The translations under genes were made by a program, and so were the position numbers. Of a DNA stretch of 64,000 bases, positions 10,783 to 23,934 are shown one piece after another (the first letter of the stretch is position 1; every line of letters begins with the position of its first letter). The notes beneath the pieces are model-generated. The model had not been told where the DNA came from. It searched no databases and saw only the letters and a program-made list of their open reading frames with translations. Source of the DNA: Plectrocnemia conspersa (taxonomy: Eukaryota; Arthropoda; Insecta; Trichoptera; Polycentropodidae); the NCBI GenBank assembly GCA_009617715.1, contig VTFK01000125.1, positions 496,001-560,000 of the forward strand, written 5' to 3'.

Positions 10783-13580
10783 CTAAAAACGAGACCATAA
10801 CGAATCCACAAACTGTGAGTACTCGGATGAGAAAATATTAAAGCCATCTGACAATATTTGTTTAGTCAAGTTTTCGTTGATTTACAAAGTAAATAAAATA
10901 AAATTGTCGGTCAAGTTTGCTGTGTCTTAGATAATATAAGACATCAATTTGAATTTCAGTTTAATAAGCAGCTCAGAAATATAGGTTATTTTTTATTTAA
11001 TTTGCGTCCGGAGTTGTATTCCCAATAGAGAACTTGTCACTTTTGTTTATTTTGTTGAATACTGTGACAGTTCAATATGACCGCATAATAATTTATTTTT
11101 TATGCTGTCTAACGTAAAAAAATCGCGTAACGTAAACGTTACGCGAATATATTAACTGATAATCAAATTTAATTAATACATCGCTTGCATATATTTTGTA
11201 TATATATTTTATTAAAGCCTATTTTTATATTTATTTGTAATATAACTTGCCGCTTAATTTATGTTACTACATTTTCGAGAAAATAAATACGGAAAATTAT
11301 AAAAATAGAAGTTGCGAAAAGCTTTTTTCATAAAATGTCCAAGATAGATATGCTTACACTTTGACAGATTTTATCATTGAACAAATTAGTGGGACTCTTT
11401 ATACACCTAGAATCGTCTAAATTAAACGACTTTAAAAACGTATAAACACGTGATTAATATTATATAATGCATAAAGTTGGAATATCTGTGGAGATTTGAA
11501 AGTTACGGGTCTTTCGGGAGTGTAGATCTGAAAGTTATATTGTCTGGCGTACATCTCTGTTACAAAATCGCAATATGCTGTTGAAATATTTTGTTTGTAA
11601 TAAGCTTTCTAAATGAAAAAGTTTTATCGTGAAAAAACAGCAGTTATTATTCCGACAAACTGAAATTAGCTACAAAATACCTTTCACGACCCGAACGGAT
11701 CTCCTCTGTGGAGGTTTTATTAATTTATCTTGTACACCAGGGGTATCCAACCTTTTGAGTATACAACAAACAAAAAAATATCACAGTCCATATTCATTTT
11801 TAAACAAAAAACAATAACATATCAAGAGATAATGTAAAAGTCATGCTAAAAAATAATATCAACTTGTGAAATTTTAACATTAATTTAATTTTTAACCCCT
11901 GCATTACACGTTGAATTATTTTTTTCATTTTGGGCAAGACGTGGTCTTTTTCGGCTCGCAGAGGATTAACTAAGGAACCATGTGCTGTTAAAAACGCTTC
12001 GTTCATATTAAGTAAAGCTTGTTAATATATGTATGTAGTTGGTAATTTGTATTTTTATCATAAATAATGTAATTACATTTAATTTAAAATTATTTTTTAG
12101 TCTTAATATGTCTTATTGTTATGGTACAATATAGTTATAACAATGCAATTCAACAAATTTTAAAACGATTATATCAAAAAATGAAAATTATTAAAATAAT
12201 CACACTACTAAATACATATATTGTATATACATACATATGTATGTAAACCCACATATTTTTTGTTCGCTGGTTTATTTTTCCCGTCGTCTCTTTTGTTCAT
12301 GAAAGATGCTTTGTTGATTTCCATCTCAACAGATTTCCGCTTAGTCAGAACAAAAGGATTTTTTTTATCTTAGTGTAAGTTCTAATGGAAGAGAAGTTAA
12401 TAACGTGGTCTACTTGCAGACATGATCAGCAAATGCTGAATTTTCATTGAATATTTTCCCTGCGTTTTTTTATTTTTAATCAATGTACGATGTGCATTTT
12501 TTTAACAATTCATAGACCATGTCCTCTTACATGTTTAACTATGGTGGTCCTCCTAACCTGAGACTGATTCTTGCTTTAATTTTATACCTCCTATTTATTT
12601 TTGTTACAACACATTGTATGTAAATATGTACATATTGTTAAACTCAATCGTAATAATATGTAATTGTTTTGCTTGATTTTTTCCAATCTATAAACTAATT
12701 CGCGCCGCGCGTAAAACACGTGATTATAATTCTTTGCGTTGGGGCGGGCGACGCATACTCCGCGTCATTTGTTATACGAGACATAAAAAAATATATTAAT
12801 ATTGAATCTAGTTTGAACTCTCGACAATAAATGGATTAATACAATAATATTTTCCATTTCACGTATCTCTGTTACGTATGTTATGTTATTCAGTACGCTA
12901 GAGAAACATATTCAATTTTAAAGCTTACAAACTGCAGCGTAGAAATCGCTCAACCCGGCAATTTAAATTGCACATTCGTCTGATAAATTCTCATGCGTCC
13001 TAATCGCGAACGCTCAGTTATGCAACACACAACCATCCCTTATATACGTTTAAATTTATATCTCCCTATAAAACGTCCTCTAGGCACAGATCATAGCTGA
13101 CTGCGTGGAGTTTCAAACGGGTTCTCCGACCTTCCCGTGACTTTAACCAACCCAGTAGTATTTTCTCCTGCAGTCGGCGTAAACAAGCTTTGAATACTTG
13201 TACGAGATAGGTTTATCCAATTATTAGCCACAAACTTTTGCCGAATCCCATTTTGAAAGAAGATCTCATTTTGCTGAATCTATGAAAAATGCTAGCTTCC
13301 ACCGTCTCTCACTACTCGTTTATCAGATCGCGATATCGAAGTGAACACTTCTAGTTTTTACAGCCAAGTATATGGGTTCATGCATCAGCGATCTTAAGGC
13401 TCGGCTACACAGAAAGCGATCTTAAAAAATTAGTTTAATTTACACTATAAAGTCCGATGGCACAGCATGTGTGCCATGCTTGCGCCAACGGGTTGTCCCT
13501 TGCGCTACGTTTTCGTCAAGCATTATTAGCAGTGGTGTAGTATTAAATTAAATAATGCCCCTACCCCCTCGTTATGCATG
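10783..13580. other. Anonymous AT-rich sequence
   Basis: Includes CAGGGGTATCCAACCTTTTG at 11738, which resembles a Charlie-type hAT terminus, but no partner end was found. A short TATGTATGTA/TACATACATA cluster lies at 12215-12250. Nothing else recognised. Confidence 0.4.
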
Positions 13581-13680
<100 letters not shown>

Positions 13681-13800
13681 TTTTAAAATAAAGAAAATTG
13701 AAAAAATGAGCTAATATTTTAGGATTAATTGATTTTATAATATTATATTGTGAGGGCCTATTTATTCGTTAAGGAAAAAACTGGGTGGCACTCTGGTAAC

Positions 13801-13813
13801 GGGGGGGGGGGGG
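13801..13813. repeat. Poly(G) run, 13 bases
   Basis: Homopolymer tract, prone to length error in sequencing. Confidence 0.95.
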
Positions 13814-13823
13814 CATGTCATTC

Positions 13824-14195
13824 AAACTATCATTTGGGGACAAATTTATTAAGACGAACCGGTTTAGTGCGCGGAGCAGAATTGTGCTTGGATGCGTCGA
13901 AGCGTTTTTTAAAAGGCACCACATTAAACAACCATGTTGTGTACAAATTTAATAACACTAACCCGTTTAGTGGGCGTTTTTAAGGTTGCGCGATAGCAGG
14001 AGCGCATACTGATTGAGCAGATCGCACTATTTAGTCCGCGAAGCTGACAATTAATTTATTATTTTTTTTTTAATTCCTGATAATGCTATGCTTGGATACG
14101 AATCTCAAGTGTCGCGTCGAAGCATATACTAAACAGGCACAGGCTTAAACTACCATTTTGTGTACAAATTTATTAATAAAACCGGTCTAATTTGC
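13824..14195. repeat. Three spaced direct repeats of a ~50-bp box
   Basis: Boxes at 13824, 13926 and 14147 share AAAC-A-CAT-TTG-G-ACAAATTTA-TAA followed by AC(C/CG)GGT/CGTTTAGT. Between them, GCTTGGAT...CGTCGAAGC...AGGCAC occurs at about 13887 and again at 14092, so a two-part unit has been repeated with divergence. It may be part of a transposon end; no coding is seen. Confidence 0.7.
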
Positions 14196-14215
14196 CTTTT
14201 TTGAGTCGCGCCAGT

Positions 14216-16090
14216 GATTAGTTCTTAAAAAAGATGTACCGAAATGCTACTCCTGTTTGTAGTAACGTTTGTGATCCCCAAAATGAATATCCTGGTTATT
14301 TTACTTTCCTAAAAATGAACCATTTATGATAGCTTAAATGTTATTTATAATAGTAAATATTTAGTATAAATCATATTATACATATATAGCATTTGAAATC
14401 TGTCATATTTCCTTGACACCGCATAAAATATCCACAAAAATTATATTCGAGTTTAGGTTGTGTGTACATTGTATATCACCTTTCACATGTTGAACTTTTG
14501 AGCTCTTGAATAAGCTTTTGAGCTTTTCTACTTCAACCGTTCGCCCTTAAATGTATGTATGTTTGTACATATTTAATAAATTTTAATATTTTGAAACGAC
14601 GTTGGAATAATAATAACTACTTTAATCTGCGGTTTTAACACTTTCCTATTGTGACATTGGTATTTGGATCAGTTGTAAATCATTTTTTTTTTAATTTTTG
14701 ATCGGTTGTAGCGTCTGCTGTTGCCGCTTTCGCCACTTTGTGGCCTTTCAAAAATAAACTTGAGTGCGCTTTCGGGTAAACTAAAATAAACGGATCCCTG
14801 ACCTCTCAGGCGGACCTTTGTTAACATATATTTTTTTTACTTTCGAGGCGTATAGCTATGTAAGATTGGTCTAAAGACGCGGTTATACAAGACAGCATAT
14901 ATTTTCTGGTTCAATGTCGATACTATATTGGTATAGAAAAAAATATACTGTAACAAAAAATGAAAATAAACTATTATTATACTACTTTTGTGTAAATAAA
15001 TATGACGTTTGACTTTTATAAAAATATGTTTTAAATTAGAAACGAATTATATAGTAATAATTATTGCATTAATATAATGTCAATTATTTAAATATACGTT
15101 TTTGCTCTTTGTGATTTGAAACAATCAGCCAGATTTAGAGTTGTATCTATTTGAATCCAATACATGTTACATTTAATGAAACCTTTCAATTACACATTTT
15201 GTACTTTGGAAAAAAGTCTAATTTATCAGAATTTTGGCACTCCGCTGCGTTCTCGCGGTCGTCTTGGCATGCGCAATCCTATTTCGACGAAACGATACGC
15301 AATCTTTTCGCCGTTTAAAAATATCATTCAAATCGAAATTCATAATCGAATGCAAACAAATCAAATCTGACGAACGTGAGTCATCGGATGTAGAATAATA
15401 ATACGTGAGACGGGCCCGAAGCCAAGGCAAAACTAATAAGTCCGCCGAAACTCGGTTGCATAACAAATAACAAAGAATTTCTCTCCAGTCAGCCTCTTTT
15501 TTCTACATCAACAGGGAGAGTTAATAAAATATTTTTTGGTTGCCACATGTATGCTACTTTAATTTTAGCTTTTTGTTGCAAACACGTATTTGCAATTATT
15601 CGTAGTTACTTTTCGTCGATTCCTTTAAACTTAATGTGGGGTCTTACTATTAAAAAGTAAATTGCGTAAAGGATGGACCACACAAAAGCTCTCGTTACGA
15701 CCAGAAAATCACATAAATAACACGCAAGCGTTCTTACTGTAAATATTTTCCGCAATTGAATGAATATTTCTTTGTTGCAAAATGGTCACGGATATAATAA
15801 ATCACCGGATCCACAAGATTCCCGTTGCAGTATACGACCTTGGACAATGCCCATCAAGCAAATGTCGCTTTCTATTTTTTTTATTTCGCGGTTCTAAGAA
15901 ATGGGTACATCTATTGATTGAATGATCGCTGCATGATTGTGATTGATCAGCAAGTTTTGCAGTACTGGATACTTAAGCCTGGACTCCGAAAAGGAGAGGG
16001 AAACCCTTCGTGTGATCCCACTATTGTTTAGTTTATCCTTATTGGTCAAGAATAAGATCCCCCACAAACGAGAGCATCTGTGTAGTCCCT
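14216..16090. other. Anonymous sequence
   Basis: A moderately GC-rich spot lies at 15235-15465. No recognised genes or repeats. Confidence 0.4.
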
Positions 16091-16095
16091 ACAAA

Positions 16096-16640
16096 TCATT
16101 AATTACCTTCATAAACGTTTAACTTTTGAATTTTATAAAATATGTATAACACAATGCTGTTCTAATTTCTGTAAGGGTATTATTATTTTACATGCGTTTT
16201 GATCAAAACTAAGCCAATTCGTAAATTTATATATAAAATTATAACCCGAGTATATTTAAAGATAAAACGATTACACGTGTTGCTTAATTATTTGTTTCAT
16301 TCTAATTTTTTTAAACATTTCGTTTCTTTCAACGAACGAATTCTGCGAATTCGGTCATAGTAAACACCCCACAATTTTTTTTCGAAAGCTTTAAAATAAC
16401 TTTTTTGTTGAGAAGGAGTGTGAGTGTCTTCCATTTCGAAACAAAATAAAGGCGCGTAATGGATCATGGATTTTAGAGTGGCATTAGTCACTCGGATATA
16501 TTGAGAGATAAAACGACTACACGTGTTGCTTAAGTATACAATTTTTTTCAAATTAAATTTGAGATAGTATAAACGAATATTTTACGAATAATTAAATTAA
16601 TTCAATATTCGATTGAGAACCTTAGTCGCCACATTACCAC
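16096..16640. repeat. R1 dispersed repeat, copy 1
   Basis: Carries AATTACCTTCATAA, CTTTTGAATTTTATAAAATA and TAACACAATG near its start, then TTTCGTTTCTTTCAACGAAC, GAATTCTGCGAATTCGGTCA and TAGTAAACAC, then AGATAGTATAAACGAATATT. The same blocks recur at 24-25 kb, 52.9 kb and, inverted, 55.8 kb. Confidence 0.75.
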
Positions 16641-16759
16641 CTTATTTAATCGCATGTCGGTTTAACGTGTTTTTTGAAAGTTCAGAAACTTTTTCATGAG
16701 CCCTCGTATCTCAGAGGTATATATAGTCCGGAAAATATTCATATCGGTTAAAGATTTTT

Positions 16760-16965
16760 TTTTCTTACGACATCTGGCAAGTCGAGCGAGCGTCGCGGAA
16801 ATGCGACCGTCGTCGGTTCCGGGCCCTGAAGGTCGCGTTTTTCCCATTTTCGGGATGCGTGCGTGCGGCGACCGTATTATTCGGATCACTCGCCATTACG
16901 CACAGTGCGCAGGTCGAGAGATCGGGGTCAAATTCACCCGCCCGGGCGGCGCGGGACGGTTATTG
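16760..16965. other. GC-rich island, function unknown
   Basis: Roughly 200 bases rich in CpG inside AT-rich DNA. Open frames exist on both strands, but neither shows a recognisable protein. It could be an untranslated exon, a promoter or part of an old element. Confidence 0.35.
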
Positions 16966-18120
16966 AAAAAATCTATTGCCCATTGTTAAATGTATATATT
17001 ATACCTCAGGGTCGATTTGGGATTAATAGCGTTCACGAAATCAACTGCGTATTGATTCAATCTAAAACATAGACTCGAAGGGCGGTTATTACGATTTTCA
17101 AAATCGACCGAATGAGTTTAGGCTGTCTTATAGCGGTTAAACTATCGTGATATATTTCGCTGCGTGTTCTGGTGAACGTCGGCAATTTCAGAATCGCAGT
17201 TTTTCAGTCGACATGTATATCATTTTTATCTGTTGCTACGCTAATCCTGATCATTACTATTTTAAAAACCATACTGTGAATTAAATTATGTTAACCGGTT
17301 AAATTTTATTTTTCAAAGAGTGCAGTGCCATTCATATATGATATTATATTTGAGACACATCCGCTCATGGCATGTGGGAGTCGTTCGAAATGTATGTACG
17401 TATACAGCACATATGTATGTACATAAAGCTATTGCAGTGGCGATGGAATTTATACTCGCATATATTTACAAAATGCGATTGGAAAATATTTTTTATTCGC
17501 TGTGCTTTCAGAGGTACATATAATGAATCCTGGTTTCGTTAAGGGATACGGAGGTAACGTTATATATTGCTCTAATTGAAATTTCTGTTTGTGCTTCGCA
17601 GTGAGCGAGAGAAACAGATATTTAAATTAGTATTTAATGGTCAGAAAAGGGGCTTTGCATTGCTCTTTCGCTCGAAGAGGATGAGAACGGAGTTGGAGAG
17701 GAGTGGGTGGTGGGCGTAAAAAGAGAGCTGCGACCTCGAAGGGAAATAAGATATATCGAAACCGAAATGCGCTGACTCTAACCGTCCGCCGCTGCTTTCT
17801 GGTTTGTAAAACGGCTATAATTCGCGTTATGGTCAAGAGCAGTGGTGGGTAAATGGTAGATTTTCGATATCAAAGAGAAGCTAACATTTACTGCGCTACG
17901 CGAACATTCGGTTTAATAATATGGTCTGCCAAAAGCAACGTTGGCATTTTATGATCTGCTGCGCCACGAAGTTTTTCATCTTAAATGACGTATCATCTAG
18001 ATTAGGGATTTCTAACATTTGTATACCCTAGAGCACATTCTAAAATATCGGTAAGGCGGCGGGCACCACCTATTTTTTCAAAACAAATTTGTAATAGGTA
18101 AAAAGTAATACACAAAAAAA
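16966..18120. other. Anonymous sequence
   Basis: Nothing recognised. A TATGTATGTAC/GTACATA cluster lies near 17390-17425. Confidence 0.4.
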
Positions 18121-18127
18121 TAAGGTG

Positions 18128-18542
18128 CTTGTTTAGAATGATGGCGCCACGCTCAAAAAACAATGGTTGTGGAAGATCCGCTGCGTCACATTGCTGGTTT
18201 GGTCCTAATGACTACGAAAGCGGCCAATAATATTTTATTAACAGGCTAAGTGCGAGTGAGCGGCAGCAAGCGAGCGTTGGTCAGAACAGCGAACATCTCA
18301 CGAACAACCCTCTGTAACGAATCTACTTAAAAATAGTATTATATGTATTGGTAACAAGATTTACCTTACATAAATGGTTTAAATGTTTTTAACAACGCTC
18401 GCTCGCACTTTGTTTCAAGTTTAAAACGTATTCATCTAGCAAAACGGTATTGGCCGCTTTCGTAGCCGTTAGGGCCAAACTATCTCGGCAATGTGACGCA
18501 GTGGGGAGTACTAAAAACGTGGCGCCGTCATTCTTAACAAGT
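18128..18542. mobile_element. Foldback element with ~135-145-bp arms
   Basis: The left arm (18128-18262) begins CTTGTTTAGAATGATGGCGC and includes CTGCGTCACATTG and GACTACGAAAGCGGCCAATA. The right arm (18396-18542) carries the same blocks in reverse complement, ending GGCGCCGTCATTCTTAACAAG. A ~130-bp loop separates them. Long imperfect inverted repeats without coding capacity fit a foldback or MITE. Confidence 0.8.
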
Positions 18543-20980
18543 ATTAAAAATCATTTTAAAATATATACATTATTGTTTATATTCTGTAAAATGTTAAACA
18601 CGTTACGGTTGCCACATACATACAAAATAAACGTTATATAAAAATTATAATATCAATCTCAAAGTCAGTGTGACTTTTGCCTTTGCAGTTCATTGGCCAG
18701 TCAGTACCTCATAGTTAAGAATTTGTTAGTAAGCAATCATAGAGATATACATTTTGATTTTATTAAATCCATGTTTGAAAAAATGATTCACAAAAGTATG
18801 TGGAACGGAAAAATAATTTTATCTTATATGCTGCTCAATTTTAAGAATGGAAATTTTTTTTCTGTCTACTATATTCTAGAAGTACTCATATGATTAAGGA
18901 TTTTAGCATAATATTATTCTGAAGGCACCCGCATGCACTGACCTAGACTGTTTTGAAAAAATATTGTAAAATCCCCATATTTTTTCTTGTTAGTTTGCTA
19001 GTTTTAACCGCTTTAATGCCACGCGCCACGTACGGGGCTCAGTCGCTACGCGACCGCAATAAGCCACATACGGGGCATTTACAGAATATATATACTGAAT
19101 TAATATTACAATACTATTTAGATATATAGAATCAGCTATGGATTTTAAAAAGTGTCACCGCTTGAATAGCTGTCTTAAAAAATGTTAAAATTAATGTGCT
19201 TACTTACGTCTTTGTAATATATGAAACGTAATTTTTAATAACAAGTTATAATTGGTCTAGAACCATACTATTTTTATTTTTTAAAGGCTAAAACGTAGTC
19301 CCTCCAGTTTGCGCCTTTGTAATATGATACTTTTCGAACATATTACACGCGTTAGATAATGTGCTGAAAATATTTTTATTGTTGTTATATTATTTTATAA
19401 AAAAATATATATTTTCACTTTGTGCAAAAATGTTAATTTGTTTGCTAATAAAGCAAAAATTAATTTAATTTTGTTTTGTTGTGACAACCCTAGCTGTCAA
19501 AATATACCTGAAACGGCACCCGGAGGCTCCTTTTGGGTTATAAGAGTCCTTGAGAAGTCGTTAACACTTGACATATATTTTATTTTAATTCTAAAAATAA
19601 CTGACATCGGGGTCGTGTAATACTGTGGCACGAAAGCGGTTAAAATTTAAAAGTTAAATTTACCCGTCATAAAATAAACAGGACGCAGAGCGGATGTCTA
19701 TAAAAATTCGTCACAAAACGACCATGCACTGGCTTTTGTGATGATATAATAAAAGGTACGACCAAATTCGCCCTCTTCGTTGAAAACCCTTTAAAATTCA
19801 ATGACGACTTTTTGCGTCACGCCCGTTATATATGACACTGAAATATAATTAAGAGCATAACATCAATGGTCAATAGCACCCTTTGGTTAGCATACCGCAT
19901 TGATGCGCAAACAAAACAACCCTAATTAATGCGCAAAAAGAGCAGTTTAAATTGATAACATGAACATCAATAGTTTTTTTCGTTTGTATTATATATTTTT
20001 AAATAATTTTATTATTTGCTCAAGCATATATGTACAATGTACCTACATACATATATTCTAAAAATAAATATGTACTCGACAAAATTAAAATGATACACAT
20101 TCAATCGAAGGCCAAAAGTATTTGTAAACATAAACAAATTGATACAAAATACATATTTTTTTATGTATTTAAAATTTGCAAATTCGTCAGTTCCTCATGA
20201 ATGTTTCTATAATTTGTACGCAATGAACGTGTATTGAAATTAATACCTTTCTGTAATTGATTTGTGACCAATTTTCGTGTGAGCAGTTGTCTGTTAATAG
20301 CTTAGCGGGTTGTGTTTAAGAACCTTTGATATAATGTAATTGTCTTGATGTTTTTATCGAAATGTTTTCATGTTTTTTTATCGAAATGTTATTAAATTCG
20401 TACCTAGGCGAAAGGTAAATAACGTTTTATTTATTCATTTATCTACGTTAAAGTTTTTCATATACGCTTTCCATCTTTGATGTATAATTTATGTATCGTA
20501 AAATGATAGTATAAAGGCATCTATTTCGGTTGTATAAGAAGTATTTTTTTTAATTCTGCTTTCCAAGTCAATAGATGGCTTCAATGTCAGCATTACTCTT
20601 TGTTATATTACTGTACACAGTTATGTATTTTTTTTAGATAGTGTAATACAAGTTTTAATTTCCTAATCAGAAAATATTTAATTGCTGACTGCTTAAATAT
20701 TACAATGCAAACACGCTCATATGCTTTTATGTTATTACAATATTAATTGAGGTTTGAATCTAAAACAATTTAATTATTGGGAAACCATTTATAGTACATT
20801 AAAATCCATACGTATAAAAAAATAAATATACGACAAAAATGATTAAGGACAGACATAAATCATCTCAACAGGTGTGCATTGTCCCATACGAACTGAACCA
20901 AATCCCTATATGTGCACGAGAATATATCAAAATCTCGATGCACAGTATTGAGCAGACGGCCTTTGCCAAAGAAGAGTTGG
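18543..20980. other. Anonymous AT-rich sequence
   Basis: No domain or repeat end was recognised. Confidence 0.4.
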
Positions 20981-21500
20981 AAAGTGCTGCAGATCTATAC
21001 TTCACTTGCAAAAACAGTGGATGCGATCGAGAACTATAACCACCTTCCGGAGCACACATTTGGAGCTGTTCGAGCACACATTTGGAGCTGTTCGAGCACC
21101 AAAGTGCTGTTTACTATATGCCTTTGAGCTATATCCAAAAGTGTTGACGTAATTATATAAACACTTCTGCGAGTTGACAACGAAATGTATCCCAGCGCTC
21201 TCAAACAGGAACGGATAGTACCCGCATTCCTTCAAGTATAAATATCGAAGGAATTTACGCTGTACTTTTTCTAGCCTCAATTCATAACATTGACTCATTA
21301 CGCATGTAATCCACATAATAGAGCCTGCTTCTACTATGCTGCGGACTAGAGCATCATAAAGAGTGCGCAATACTAAAGTATTCCTGAAGTAACGCGCCAT
21401 TCTTAAGATAAAATTTCTTTAACGTTTCTGTAATGTGCAGGCTGAATTTACAGTGCTTTTCAAAAGTCACACCTAGATCCTTAGTAATGGAATTCATGTT
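20980..21500 (-). pseudogene. Non-LTR retrotransposon, post-RT fragment
   Basis: On the minus strand KDLGVTFEKHCKFSLHIT shifts frame into VLRTLYDALVRSIVEAGS, EKVQRKFLRYLYLKECGYY and PFLFESAGI. These align with the LINE fragment at 9422-10085, for example LYDALLRSILESGS. The frame change near 21390 and early loss of similarity show it is dead. Confidence 0.8.
21050..21093. repeat. Exact 22-bp tandem duplication
   Basis: GAGCACACATTTGGAGCTGT plus TC occurs twice head to tail, then GAGCAC starts a third time. It lies inside the LINE relic. Confidence 0.97.
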
Positions 21501-21946
21501 TAGAGTATGTACATTTACTACCTAAAAAAATCCTAAATATTTTCAAATATTCCCAATTATACCCCGAATATTCCCAAGCTTGATTTATGAAATTGACCTA
21601 ATTTAAAATACACAAACAAATATTACAGGGACAAGATATGATCATAATACCTACCTGGAATTTTGAGATACATTTAAATAATAAATATAAGCGCAGCGAC
21701 ATTTAAAACATAATTTATGGGCTGTACGTGACTGGATGTGAATATTTAATACTAGTTTAAGATATATTTAAACATCGCGAACGTATTTGCGCCCGACACC
21801 CTGCTCTTAAGCCAGCGCTGATTTAGTATTGGTAACGTTCTCAAATCGGTGTACACAAATTCGCGGAAAACTGTATGTGTGTATGCGTACACGCACCCTT
21901 ATTTCCAACACAACGATGATGAGCGTTGACTTCTTGGACTGACTAT
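21501..21946. other. Anonymous sequence between LINE relic and MITE fragment
   Basis: Nothing recognised. Confidence 0.4.
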
Positions 21947-22051
21947 ACGTACGAACCAGGCGCGTGTGGTGAGATATCATCCCTTTGGCTCGCTCATACA
22001 TAAAGTAACGGGCATCCAAATAGCACGCCCCAAATTTACCGTGCTATTCGG
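21947..22051. mobile_element. Fragment (one arm) of an inverted-repeat MITE
   Basis: ACGTACGAACCAGGCGCGTG, GGTGAGATAT, TTTGGCTCGCTCATACATAA and CAAATTTACCGTGCTATTC match the right half of the MITE at 53144-53314. The left arm is missing here. Confidence 0.75.
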
Positions 22052-23272
22052 GTGTCTACTGTACGTTCTCTATAGTTATCATTACTCCTATTTATATTTT
22101 GAACAAATTTATATAAATTTAAATCATTATTTTATTTTTTATATTACCGAATTCTTTCTCAATTATGAATAATGATGAAATGGATAGCTCTCGAACTGAC
22201 TGTGTTAACGCAAATATAGTATGAGACTCGGCGGAATGGTATACGGTTTTATATACGTATGTCTTCAACTCTCACAACATGTTCATGTTTTTAGAGTTGA
22301 ATAAATTAAAATGGCGTACAAAAAAGAGTAAGTACATATTATATGGTGTCTCGGTGAGCTTAATGCAAAATATTCGGATTAATACCAGTTTACGTTCAGT
22401 TTTCTTCAACCCTGTGCAAAATTTCATAGTTTTTTCCGTCCCTTGCTTGTTTCCTTATTAACCCGCGTAAATGGTCGGAGGCAGCGCTTTCAAAACTTTC
22501 ATATTGTTACGTTTTGCGCGAGAAAGTTTTTTGATTAAGTCTTGCGAGGAATTATTTGCCACGGTTATTTTCCAACCCTTTTTTTGCTTTTTGCATCTTT
22601 ACGTTTCGCGCTCATATATGGATAGATTTGGATTATCGATTGACCTTTTATAGCTGCGCCCTCCTCCTCCTCTCCTTCTTGGCTTGTGTCGTTTGTATGT
22701 AAAAGTGTCAACATGTTCCACATTTTATTGCATTTTTCTCAAAGGAAGGTAAATGTTTATCTTATTTTCTTACTGCGCTACTCGCGAAGCATTGATTTTA
22801 TTTTTGCTTCAACTCGAGATTGAAAATATAGACGACTCGAGATGTTAAACCCAATCGTTGAATCGCCATATTGTCCTCGCAAGATTGAAAAGTAAAAAAA
22901 ATAAAATTGGACTAGAGAAACTCATTAGGATATTCCGTAATCTTTTTTTATTCAGTAGCAGATGTGCTACACAGCTATATAGTATAAAACTATTATTACA
23001 ACACAAAGGAATACTTACAGTTTCATTGTAAAAATATATTTATTTTTTATTTTTGAAGTGATTTGCCATTATCTATATTCATACTTTCACCATTTATTGT
23101 AAGCCTACGTTTCTGGAAACCATGATAACATAATATTAATGACGATATTTTTTAATTTAAAGAATTCGACAATCACGATATTGATTAACAATATTCAGAT
23201 TGCTTTCTTAAAAAAAACATTTTTGTCGTGTACGTATAGTCATTGGACCAAAAGCTCGTGTAACCACCTAAA
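22052..23272. other. Anonymous AT-rich sequence
   Basis: Nothing recognised. Confidence 0.4.
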
Positions 23273-23289
23273 CCCCCCCCCCCCCCCCC
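23273..23289. repeat. Poly(C) run, 17 bases
   Basis: Homopolymer tract; its exact length is doubtful. Confidence 0.95.
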
Positions 23290-23934
23290 GATACCACATT
23301 TTTGACTTTGTTGAGGTCGAATTTAAATAAATAATTCGTATGTACGTGTAAAACGTACACATAGCATGCCTTTTTTATTTTTTGTAAAATATTGAAAGAA
23401 AGGTCGAAAGTAGGACCTTGATGTGGCACGACAATCTACCGATGTTGTCCACATATGCATCTTCACTTAAATGTTTAGTTTCTAGTTTATTCTGGGTAAA
23501 TAATTTTCTCTACATCCGCCCACGATATGAGGTAAAATTATTTACCTTATTTTTTATTTTTATTTTACGAAATTCGTAAGTCTGTAACATGCGCTTATCT
23601 TGTTAGTCACGTATCAAGAATTCGAGATAGAAATGTGGTTATGGCGCGTAAGGGCGCGTCCAAACGATTGCCAAATGGGCAAACATGGAACCCTTTGTTT
23701 GATAGAGCGCTACACGACGACCAATATTGTATCATCTCGCTCAATTGCCTATTCATACGATGCGATTACGATAGTTTTGACGGAACGATTTTTGCTGTTT
23801 ACTCACGGTTCGATTAACTAGGTATGTCGTATCGAGATATTGGGTTTAGCTACTTATTATTACGTTATATATTTGGACACTTTCATATGCTTACTACAAT
23901 ACTGGTTTGTCAAAATTCCAGTGGTTATATATTC
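23290..23934. other. Anonymous sequence
   Basis: A less AT-rich patch at 23640-23800 has short open frames but no recognised product. Confidence 0.4.

Noticed and set aside
11738..12020. Possible complete Charlie-type hAT MITE starting CAGGGGTATCC
   Set aside because: No matching right end or 8-bp duplication could be found.
13801..13813. Poly(G) and the poly(C) at 23273 as G-quadruplex regulatory sites
   Set aside because: Single homopolymer runs of uncertain length with no gene context.
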